DNA from: an uncultured Mucispirillum sp.
GTDB taxonomy: Bacteria; Chrysiogenota; Deferribacteres; Deferribacterales; Mucispirillaceae
Assembly (NCBI GenBank): GCA_910586745.1
Contig: CAJUJZ010000110.1
Location: 1-7,258, forward strand
Reading direction: 5' to 3'
Length of the DNA stretch: 7,258 nt
Made by a program: the position numbers and the translations under genes. Under the pieces are notes generated by a model. It was not told the DNA's origin. It made no database searches and saw only the letters and a list, made by a program, of their open reading frames with translations. Shown here one piece after another: positions 1 through 5,254 of this stretch (within the stretch, counting starts at the first letter, position 1; each line of letters starts with the position of its first letter).

Positions 1-40
1 ATTCTAAATATAAGATAATAGCTATACATAGTTCTATATA

Positions 41-304
41 TTATAATTTCCTGCCCGTCTTACCCATTGAATCTTGCCTTATATTTAATGAATAGTAGGC
101 ACTATATTCTTTTCTTACACTATAGTCACTTTTGCGAAACTTCACTATTCCTTGATTAATTTCTTGGTATATCGTGCTTTTAGCCCTGCATAATATCTTA
201 GCTGTTTTCAACACGCTAACTTTGGCTTTCAACAGACTTTCTAATTTATAACACTCAAATGCATTTAAGTGTTTATTTTTACGACTTTTTGGTGTAGTAT
301 CCAT
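41..304 (-). pseudogene. IS30-family transposase, N-terminal HTH fragment
   Basis: This 87-residue frame matches only the N-terminal helix-turn-helix of IS30 transposases (HTH_38 type). The segment HLNAFECYKLESLLKAKVSV (residues 12-31) is the usual helix 1 and linker region. TAKILCRAKSTIYQEINQG (34-52) is the recognition part, and it is followed by a basic stretch ending MGKTGRKL. Full IS30 transposases are about 300-350 residues and carry a DDE catalytic core, which is absent here. The TAA at 43-41 falls where relatives continue with a basic/hydrophobic stretch. The frame stays open from 40 to the window edge, but I cannot align that part, so a nonsense mutation and a deletion are both possible. 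The start ATG (304-302) has a good Shine-Dalgarno, AGAGAGG at 323-317. An intact gene is excluded; a short functional HTH repressor is unlikely but not ruled out. Confidence 0.65.
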
Positions 305-306
305 TT

Positions 307-377
307 GTGGTTGTTACCTCTCTTACTTTATTTTTTGGCTAAAAATATTATTTTATTTAAAGAGTTTTAACAACCAC
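307..377 (-). repeat. Inverted repeat around the transposase promoter and leader
   Basis: GTGGTTGTTA (minus, 377-368) is perfectly complementary to TAACAACCAC (minus, 316-307), a 10-bp arm with a 51-nt spacer. Inside it, a second pairing joins CTCTT-A (364-358, one bulged T) to TAAGAG (325-320), across a 3x3 internal loop. The Shine-Dalgarno AGAGAGG (323-317) lies inside this structure and the distal arm ends 2 nt before the ATG. The 5' arm is upstream of the expected transcript start, so the fold can form only in read-through RNA. Confidence 0.6.
345..373 (-). promoter_or_regulatory. Putative transposase promoter in the IS end
   Basis: On the minus strand, TTGTTA (373-368) and TAATAT (350-345) are separated by exactly 17 nt. 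Each matches the sigma-70 consensus at 4 of 6 bases. Transcription would start near 338, giving a leader of about 35 nt before the transposase ATG. The -35 box lies within the repeat arm taken as the IS end, an arrangement common in insertion sequences. In such AT-rich DNA, chance matches are easy. Confidence 0.4.
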
Positions 378-381
378 TTTT

Positions 382-917
382 TTATTTATTCACTTTTTCG
401 TAATCATTTTTAGAATTTACAAATATAATACATTTTTTTGAAATATCAAAAATATTTTCTATACATATAACAATACCTTGTTTTTCTATATGTTTTAAAG
501 TATTTCCATATTCATCTTCTATTTTAAGATAAATAAATATAGGCTTTAATGTTTAATGTTTAATGTTTTATTTTTTACATATTGCTCAGCTTCTTTTTTT
601 ATATCTTTCAAGCTGGTTTCCATATTCCTTAAATTTACCTTATCTTCTATTATTATAAAATATTCATCGTTTACTTTAATATCTATATCAACCTTATTCC
701 ACTGTCTTTCTACTTTAACTTTGTTGATTTCTACATTTTCACTAATTAAAAAATTCAAAAATTCTCTTGATAAATCCTGTAATTTGCCAGCATCACTCCC
801 ACTATCTCCCCATTCAAAGAGCCATGTAAGCAAAATATCCTGTGTTAATTCATTTGTTACTATTTCAAATAAGTTTGGTAAGCTTATAATATTACGCCCT
901 ATACATTTATGTATAAT
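382..917 (-). pseudogene. PD-(D/E)XK nuclease (PDDEXK_4-like), frameshifted and truncated
   Basis: This is a degraded gene for a predicted restriction-like-fold nuclease. The longest frame (833-546, from a TTG) reads LLTWLFEWGD, then KVERQW-KVDIDI and FIIIEDKVN. That gives the family core: Asp in VDIDI (about residues 49-51 from the TTG) and E-x-K in EDK (63-65). The same frame runs open upstream to 917 and adds LPNLFEIVTNELTQD, which is typical family N-terminus, so the TTG is not the real start. No ATG, GTG or TTG exists in frame above it; an ATG at 906 lies in another frame and stops after four codons. The first half ends at a TAA (548-546) made by a 7-bp repeat. The remainder, from KPIFIYLKIEDEYGN onward, continues in another frame from 546 to a TAA at 384-382. 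The 3' end abuts the presumed IS30 end, and relatives are usually longer, so truncation by insertion is likely. The domain call is by motif only. Confidence 0.65.
545..568 (-). repeat. Heptamer tandem repeat, three copies
   Basis: On the minus strand AAACATT occurs three times in direct tandem (568-562, 561-555, 554-548), followed by a partial AAA (547-545). It lies inside the nuclease reading frame. Because 7 is not a multiple of 3, each copy shifts the frame, and with three or more copies an in-frame TAA appears. With a single copy the upstream and downstream halves of the nuclease read through continuously. Confidence 0.85.
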
Positions 918-920
918 TCA

Positions 921-1005
921 TTATACTATAGTACCTTAAAAAATTTATCAATTTACTAAAATAATAATGCGATAGAGAATGTCTTATGATATAATAAAGA
1001 AAATC
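921..1005. other. Intergenic gap between CDF gene and nuclease pseudogene
   Basis: This AT-rich gap lies below the CDF stop codon. I see no GC-rich hairpin with a T run, so there is no recognisable terminator for the long minus-strand operon. A perfect TATAAT on the minus strand (926-921) lacks a well-spaced -35: TTGATA is 20 nt away, or 15 nt from an overlapping TATAGT. Any promoter for the nuclease gene here would be weak. Confidence 0.4.
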
Positions 1006-1956
1006 TTACTTCTGTAGCTTTTTAAGACCTTCTCTTATGCGTGATGAGTTACATTCACCATGGTCGTTATCTGTATGGTGGCATGGCTCTGGGTGTATTG
1101 TAACATCTGCACCAGATATTTCTTTGGATATAGAGTTTTCTATTACATCTGTGATTTGATGTACTTCATTAAGAGTCAGTTTCCTGCACAGTGTTAAGTG
1201 CATATCTATAAAAATCTCATTACCTGCACTTCGTGTACGAAGCTTGTGGAAATCAAGATGATAGTTGCCAAAGCTGTCTAATACTTTTAAAAGCTTATTA
1301 TACGCTTCTTCTTCAATACTGGAATCAAGCAGCTGTTTTGACACCTGCAGGCTTAATTTAACAGCAGAAAACATAATATATACTGCAACAACAGCTGCAA
1401 CGATAGAGTCTATTACTGTCCAGCCTGTAAATTTTATAATAAAAAGAGCAGCAAGAATACCTATATTTGTATATAGGTCTATAGAATAGTGCATTGCATC
1501 AGCTTCTAAAACTGATGATTTTTCCTTTTTTGCCATATATCTTAAATATATAGTTAAAAATACAGTTGCTGCAATAGATATACCCATTACAACAAAACCT
1601 GCACCTGATACTTCTGGGTGTTCATTATGGACAAATTTATTCCATGCAGAAAGAAGTATAAAAAGCCCTGATGCAAAAATGATTATAGACTGAATAAATG
1701 TTGCCATAGCTTCATATTTGCCGTGTCCATACTGGTGACCTGTATCTGCCGGTTCTTCTGCTTTTTTGATAGCAATAAAGTTAAAAAATGATGCAGCAAT
1801 ATCTAAAATAGAATCTACTGCAGAAGAAATAATAGATAATGAACCTGTAAAAAAACCAACTGCTGCTTTTGATACTGCAAGACAAAATGCCACAGTCATA
1901 GCCACTTTTGTTGCTTTTGTTTTGCTGCCCTTTTGGGCATATTCATCAGTTTTCAT
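1006..1956 (-). CDS. Cation diffusion facilitator (CDF) family metal exporter, FieF/YiiP-like
   Basis: A proton-driven exporter of divalent metals (Zn, Fe, Cd or Mn class) in the inner membrane, working as a dimer. With the ATG at 1956 it has 316 residues, normal for the family. Membrane-site ligands match the E. coli YiiP pattern: D48 and D52 in TM2 (DSILD) and H156 and D160 in TM5 (HYSID). The D-D-H-D set suggests Zn/Fe/Cd type. The linker site D71, H74 and H78 (DTGHQYGHGK) is also kept. The cytosolic C-terminal domain carries His near FHKLRTR and IHPEP, as in YiiP, then a metal-binding-looking tail, CHHTDNDHGEC. A longer frame starts at 1998, but only 1956 has a well-placed Shine-Dalgarno (AGGA, 1968-1965, 8 nt spacing). 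The ATG overlaps the DUF2232 stop by 11 nt (1946-1956), implying translational coupling. It is last in the rpsF operon. The exact metal cannot be read from sequence alone. Confidence 0.93.
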   Translation of the reverse strand: MKTDEYAQKGSKTKATKVAMTVAFCLAVSKAAVGFFTGSLSIISSAVDSILDIAASFFNFIAIKKAEEPADTGHQYGHGKYEAMATFIQSIIIFASGLFILLSAWNKFVHNEHPEVSGAGFVVMGISIAATVFLTIYLRYMAKKEKSSVLEADAMHYSIDLYTNIGILAALFIIKFTGWTVIDSIVAAVVAVYIMFSAVKLSLQVSKQLLDSSIEEEAYNKLLKVLDSFGNYHLDFHKLRTRSAGNEIFIDMHLTLCRKLTLNEVHQITDVIENSISKEISGADVTIHPEPCHHTDNDHGECNSSRIREGLKKLQK

Positions 1957-2977
1957 TATCATTTTCCTTTTTATCTGTATCATTGCTGTCTTTTTCAAAC
2001 CACTTTGGCTTAAACCAGATACTGAATATTCCTATTAATACTATCATAGAGGCTATAGCAGTAAAATAAAAGAATATAAATAAAAGAAGCAGTGACCTTA
2101 TGAATATTGAAACCTGAAATTTTTCAAATAGCTTGTTTACTACCTGCAGACCTTGGAAAAAATATAATAATGCAAATAATGCAAGCACATTATATGATAC
2201 ATATTTTAAACCCTCATTTGGTGCAAGTATTAAAAAACCGCCTAATATTAATACCCATACTAAATTATCAGGCAGTCTGAATTCTCTTATTGTAACAGCA
2301 TTATCCCTGAAAACTGGCTTCATTCTGTCACACATATATGTAATTAATATAAATACAGAAGAAAATGCCGCAGGCATCATATAAACAGTCTGTTTTGCTA
2401 CTGTTTCTTTATTTAATATAAGGTATGAAAGCATATCTGCATAATAATCCGATATCTGCATTGTTTCTTTCATTTTGATTAATGTGTCAATAATGCTTAC
2501 CTGAATAATATTGGCAACTGCTGAAACTGCACCATTTCGTATATCTGCAAAGAATACAAGTAATGCACCTGTTAATAATGCAGGCAGTGCAGCAGAAAGC
2601 ACTACCGGTATATATAACGGTTTATTATTTGCCCTGTTTTTATAAAGGAAAAATACAGGAATAAAAATTGTGACAATGTATACAGGCATCCACCATATTT
2701 TAAGGTTCTCACTGTTTAATAAAAGCCCAGTTTTTTCAATCATACTCCCAGCACTTGGAAGAATAAAAAATAATCCTGTAAAAATGGTATATATAACAGC
2801 TGATATTATGTCTGATTTTCTAGTTCTTTCACTGGATTCAAGATATGCAAGCAGAGCAACGCCTGCAGCAATATATAAAAATATACCAAAAACTGCAAAA
2901 TAAGTTTTTGATGATATTTGTATCATATAAAATGTTAAAAAACTTAAAATAGGATAAAGTTGAATTGATTTACTCAT
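1946..2977 (-). CDS. DUF2232 (YybS-like) polytopic membrane protein
   Basis: An integral membrane protein of unknown biochemical function, 343 residues from the ATG at 2977. It has about eight to ten hydrophobic segments and a charged cytosolic tail (about 326-343). DUF2232 hallmarks lie in the C-terminal half: REFRLPDNLVWVLILGGFL (231-249), NVLALFALLYFFQGL (263-277) and the final segment with IGIFSIWFKPKWF (315-327). In many bacteria this family is encoded beside rpsF-ssb-rpsR or rplI, as here, but why it keeps that position is unknown. A TTG at 2989 would add four residues (MWQS); I prefer the ATG. Neither start has a convincing Shine-Dalgarno, and a strong hairpin lies 25 nt upstream, so expression may be much lower than that of the ribosomal protein genes. 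It overlaps the CDF start downstream. Confidence 0.85.
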   Translation of the reverse strand: MSKSIQLYPILSFLTFYMIQISSKTYFAVFGIFLYIAAGVALLAYLESSERTRKSDIISAVIYTIFTGLFFILPSAGSMIEKTGLLLNSENLKIWWMPVYIVTIFIPVFFLYKNRANNKPLYIPVVLSAALPALLTGALLVFFADIRNGAVSAVANIIQVSIIDTLIKMKETMQISDYYADMLSYLILNKETVAKQTVYMMPAAFSSVFILITYMCDRMKPVFRDNAVTIREFRLPDNLVWVLILGGFLILAPNEGLKYVSYNVLALFALLYFFQGLQVVNKLFEKFQVSIFIRSLLLLFIFFYFTAIASMIVLIGIFSIWFKPKWFEKDSNDTDKKENDNEN

Positions 2978-3001
2978 TGACTGCCACAATATAATATTAA
3001 T

Positions 3002-3024
3002 TAAGCTGGCATAAAGCCAGCTTA
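3002..3024 (-). terminator. Hairpin between rpsR and the DUF2232 gene
   Basis: TAAGCTGGC and GCCAGCTTA form a perfect 9-bp stem around a 5-nt loop, starting 15 nt after the rpsR stop codon. The following minus-strand sequence, TTAATTAATATTAT, is AT-rich but not a clean T run. It may be a weak or partial terminator, or an RNA processing or stability element that lowers expression of the two membrane protein genes behind it. The downstream genes are on the same strand with no clear own promoter, so complete termination is unlikely. Confidence 0.5.
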
Positions 3025-3039
3025 TATATTAAAAAGTAA

Positions 3040-3270
3040 TTATTTATTAAGAGTGAATGGAACAAGTGCAATAATTCTTGCAGTTTTAATTGCTGCAGCT
3101 AAGTTCCTTTGGTGTTTAGCACAAGTTCCTGTTAATCTTCTAGGCATAATTTTGCCTCTTTCTGTGATAAACTGGCGTAAAAGTTTTGCATCTTTATAAT
3201 CAATATCTATTTTGTCTACACAAAAACGGCAGACTTTTTTCTTTTGAAATCTTTTTTTAATAACAGCCAT
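3040..3270 (-). CDS. rpsR: 30S ribosomal protein S18
   Basis: Small-subunit protein that binds the central domain of 16S rRNA as a heterodimer with S6. Its 76 residues are full length for the family. The signature CRFC...DYKDAKLLRQFI and the end GKIMPRRLTGTCAKHQR are clear. It is a C+ type S18: C14, C17, C50 and H53 form a potential zinc site that many S18 proteins have lost. The ATG has a strong Shine-Dalgarno (GGAGG, 3282-3278). It lies 29 nt after ssb in the usual order rpsF-ssb-rpsR and is probably co-transcribed from the rpsF promoter. Confidence 0.98.
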   Translation of the reverse strand: MAVIKKRFQKKKVCRFCVDKIDIDYKDAKLLRQFITERGKIMPRRLTGTCAKHQRNLAAAIKTARIIALVPFTLNK

Positions 3271-3299
3271 AACTGTCCTCCGTTGTATTTAAGCTAAAT

Positions 3300-3713
3300 T
3301 TAAAAAGGTACATCTTCGTCACGAATCATACTATCGTCAGCAGGCATTTTTAAATCATCTTTATCTACCATGCTTTCATCAAAATCTACCCTGTCTTTGC
3401 GTCCTCCCATCATTTGGAAAGACTCAACTATGACTTCATGCTTACTGCGTTTTTGACCTTCCTGCTCCCACTGTCTGAAAGATAATCTGCCTTCAACTAA
3501 AAGTGGTGTGCCTTTAGTAACATACATACCCATAGTTTCTGCCTGTTTGCCGTAAACCACAATATCTATAAACATAACTTCTTCTTTATCTTTATATCTG
3601 CGATTAGTAGCGATACCAGTTGTTGCAACTACTGTTGCACTGCCTGGAAGGTTTCTAACATCTGGTGTTCTCGTAACATTACCTAATAAAACTACTTTGT
3701 TATAAGAAGCCAT
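3300..3713 (-). CDS. ssb: Single-stranded DNA-binding protein
   Basis: Coats single-stranded DNA in replication, repair and recombination. Residues 1 to about 104 form the OB fold: MASYNKVVLLGNVTRTPDVR at the start, then FIDIVVYGKQAE (48-59) and LLVEGRLSFRQW (71-82). The acidic C-terminal tip DEDVPF (132-137) is the canonical peptide that recruits partner proteins. At 137 residues it is shorter than the E. coli protein (178), because the linker between the fold and the tip is only about 27 residues and lacks the Gln/Gly-rich stretch. Shine-Dalgarno AGGGAG precedes the ATG. The gene sits 20 nt after rpsF and 29 nt before rpsR. Confidence 0.98.
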   Translation of the reverse strand: MASYNKVVLLGNVTRTPDVRNLPGSATVVATTGIATNRRYKDKEEVMFIDIVVYGKQAETMGMYVTKGTPLLVEGRLSFRQWEQEGQKRSKHEVIVESFQMMGGRKDRVDFDESMVDKDDLKMPADDSMIRDEDVPF

Positions 3714-3733
3714 AATTTACTCCCTGCTGGAAA

Positions 3734-4174
3734 CTATTTTTCTTCGTTTTCAGCCAGACCAGAAATTTCTTCTGACAGCATTTCGTCAGCTTCTTCTTCG
3801 TTTTCGTTTTTTGGTCTACTCACCTTTTCACCGGCTGGACGCTCTTTACGAACTGGCTCTTTGCGTGGGTTTTGTTTAAATCTTTTTTCGTCAAGCATAA
3901 CTATAACATAACGAATAATATTTTCATTAAATTGGAAACGCTTTTCTAACTCGTCATTATTGTAGTTAGTATCTGCTTTGAATTGAATTAAAACATAATA
4001 ACCTTCATTATGTTTTTCAATAGGATAAGCAAGTGCCTGCCTGCCCCATACATCAACTTTCACGATTTCACCACCATTAGAAGTGATGTTTTCCTTGTAA
4101 AACTCAATGTGTTTTTCTTGTTCTTCAGCCGATAATTCTGGCTTCAGAATAAAAATTGTTTCATATGTCCTCAT
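3734..4174 (-). CDS. rpsF: 30S ribosomal protein S6
   Basis: Binds the 16S rRNA central domain together with S18. Residues 1 to about 97 are the typical fold: MRTYETIFILKPELS, DVWGRQALAYPIEKHNEGYY (41-60) and NENIIRYVIV (83-92). The C-terminal extension, about 50 residues, is basic first (about 98-121) and then strongly acidic (122-146), recalling the poly-glutamate tail of some S6 proteins. This makes it longer than the roughly 95-135 residues usual for the family. Shine-Dalgarno GGGAGG (4185-4180) lies in the 3' arm of a leader hairpin. First gene of the minus-strand operon. Confidence 0.97.
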   Translation of the reverse strand: MRTYETIFILKPELSAEEQEKHIEFYKENITSNGGEIVKVDVWGRQALAYPIEKHNEGYYVLIQFKADTNYNNDELEKRFQFNENIIRYVIVMLDEKRFKQNPRKEPVRKERPAGEKVSRPKNENEEEADEMLSEEISGLAENEEK

Positions 4175-4209
4175 TAGGACCTCCCTTTCGGTTTTTAGCC
4201 ACAGGTCTA
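4175..4209 (-). promoter_or_regulatory. Candidate S6:S18 autoregulatory leader of rpsF
   Basis: In the rpsF mRNA leader, UAGACCU (4209-4203) pairs with AGGUCCUA (4182-4175), with one bulged C. The enclosed part contains the trinucleotide CCG (4191-4189), followed by GAAAGG. Many bacteria have a known rpsF leader motif in which the S6:S18 dimer recognises a CCG within a small hairpin and blocks translation. Here the Shine-Dalgarno (4185-4180) lies between CCG and the closing arm, and the stem ends directly at the ATG, so binding could cover the start site. I judged this by pairing and motif only; the detailed consensus was not tested. Confidence 0.45.
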
Positions 4210-4238
4210 AAATTATCCTGCAGCAAGAGTGAACTGTA

Positions 4239-4267
4239 TTTTTATCAATTTATTATAATATAGTCAA
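4239..4267 (-). promoter_or_regulatory. Putative promoter of the rpsF operon
   Basis: On the minus strand TTGACT (4267-4262, 5 of 6 to the -35 consensus) is followed after 17 nt by TAAAAA (4244-4239), a mediocre -10. A perfect TATAAT (4257-4252) also lies here but has no good -35 at the right distance. Either would give a leader that includes the hairpin ahead of rpsF. Confidence 0.4.
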
Positions 4268-4317
4268 GTAAAAAATAGCAGTAAATATGTATTTTTTTTA
4301 AATATTTTATATTTTGC

Positions 4318-4345
4318 TTGTTTTATTTTCTTTTTTGCTTATAAC
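4318..4345 (+). promoter_or_regulatory. Putative promoter of the pseudouridine synthase operon
   Basis: TTGTTT (4318-4323) and TATAAC (4340-4345, 5 of 6) are spaced by 16 nt. The expected transcription start, about 7 nt downstream, is within 1-3 nt of the ATG at 4354, and no Shine-Dalgarno precedes that ATG. This suggests a leaderless or nearly leaderless message. The promoter is divergent from that of rpsF in a shared AT-rich region of 179 bp. Confidence 0.4.
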
Positions 4346-4353
4346 TATACTAC

Positions 4354-5253
4354 ATGGAAGAAAAAGATTATATTAATGATATAGATAATGAAAGAGCAGA
4401 TACAGCATGTGCAAGGCTTTCTGAAAAAAGCAGGTCACTTATTATAAGCCTTTTTGAAAAAGGTTTTATTTTAGTTAATAATAAACCGGTTAAAAAATCA
4501 GCTAAATTAAAAGCCGGGGATAAAATACACATTACTTTTCCTGATGAAGAACTGCCTGATCTTACACCCCAGTATATTCCTTTTGATATTATTTTAGATA
4601 AAGAAAACTATGCAGTAATTAATAAACCTGCAGGCTTAACAGTGCATCCTGCACCTGGAAACTATGACAATACTCTTGTAAATGCCCTGCTTTATACATT
4701 TATTATAGAAGATAAAGATAACGACTTTCGCCCAGGAATTGTGCATCGTCTTGATAAAGATACATCAGGGCTTATGATAATAGCTAAAAATACAGAATAC
4801 AGAATGAAACTCTCAGAGCTTTTCTTAAACAGAAATATTACTAAAAAATATATGGCAATATGTCAGGGAATACCTGCATTTTTAGAAAAAAGAATAGAAG
4901 CCCCTATTGGCAGAGATAAATACAACAGGCAGAAAATGGCAGTAAGAGATGATGGCAAAATGGCACTAAGTCATTTTAAAGTTATAGAAAAGTATAAAGG
5001 AGCCTTTTTAGCAGAAGTCACTATATTTACAGGAAGAACTCACCAAATAAGAGTTCATGCTGCAAGTATGGGGCATGCATTAATAGGTGACAGTCTTTAT
5101 GGCGGCAAAGAACTATATGGTTTTAAGCGTCAGGCACTTCATTCTGCATTTTTAGAATTTAGGGAGCCTTATACAGATGAACTTATATCTATTTCTTTAC
5201 AACTGCCAGAAGATATGGTATCGTTGCAGAGAAATTTAAAGCAGGAGTGTTGA
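4354..5253 (+). CDS. RluA-family RNA pseudouridine synthase (RluD-like)
   Basis: Converts specific uridines to pseudouridine, most likely in 23S rRNA, in the cytoplasm. The 299 residues begin with an S4-like RNA-binding domain (about 12-63, including FILVNNKPVKKSAKLKAGD). The catalytic domain follows, with INKPAGLTVHPAPGN (89-103), GIVHRLDKDTSGL (128-140; catalytic D134 in HRLD) and TGRTHQIRVH (226-235). The S4 domain plus HRLDxxTSG places it in the RluC/RluD group. RluD would act on helix 69, but the target site cannot be fixed from sequence. The ATG at 4354 is where the family normally starts, yet no Shine-Dalgarno precedes it. First gene of a three-gene plus-strand operon; its stop is 1 nt before the next start. 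Confidence 0.93.
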   Translation: MEEKDYINDIDNERADTACARLSEKSRSLIISLFEKGFILVNNKPVKKSAKLKAGDKIHITFPDEELPDLTPQYIPFDIILDKENYAVINKPAGLTVHPAPGNYDNTLVNALLYTFIIEDKDNDFRPGIVHRLDKDTSGLMIIAKNTEYRMKLSELFLNRNITKKYMAICQGIPAFLEKRIEAPIGRDKYNRQKMAVRDDGKMALSHFKVIEKYKGAFLAEVTIFTGRTHQIRVHAASMGHALIGDSLYGGKELYGFKRQALHSAFLEFREPYTDELISISLQLPEDMVSLQRNLKQEC

Positions 5254-5254
5254 T

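Larger units (their letters stand above)
1..377 (-). mobile_element. IS30-family insertion sequence, 5' end only
   Basis: The window begins inside a partial insertion sequence read on the minus strand. It contains, in order, a possible terminal sequence (GTGGTTGTTA at 377-368), a promoter, a leader of about 35 nt and the N-terminal part of an IS30-type transposase. The distance from the presumed end to the transposase ATG (73 nt) is like that of IS30 elements, where the gene starts close to the left end and the promoter lies at that end. The exact boundary is inferred: no target duplication or opposite end is in the window. The other end would lie beyond position 1, if it still exists. Confidence 0.5.

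Noticed and set aside
545..568. The heptamer array as a CRISPR or replication iteron
   Set aside because: The units are only 7 bp with no spacers and lie inside a reading frame with no replication gene nearby; a simple tandem repeat explains it.
556..939. A plus-strand frame of 127 residues opposite the nuclease remnant
   Set aside because: It is rich in Ser, Leu, Ile and Phe and mirrors the AT-rich complement of the nuclease. It has no Shine-Dalgarno or family resemblance, while the minus strand carries clear nuclease motifs.
1957..1998. A longer CDF start at 1998, adding 14 residues
   Set aside because: The added residues are basic and unlike the family N-terminus, and they overlap the DUF2232 gene by 53 nt. 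The ATG at 1956 has a correctly spaced Shine-Dalgarno.
1265..2903. Several plus-strand frames of 74-90 residues within the CDF and DUF2232 genes (1265-1489, 1766-2038, 2133-2384, 2670-2903)
   Set aside because: They lie opposite well-supported genes, show low-complexity composition and have no recognisable domain; they are shadows.
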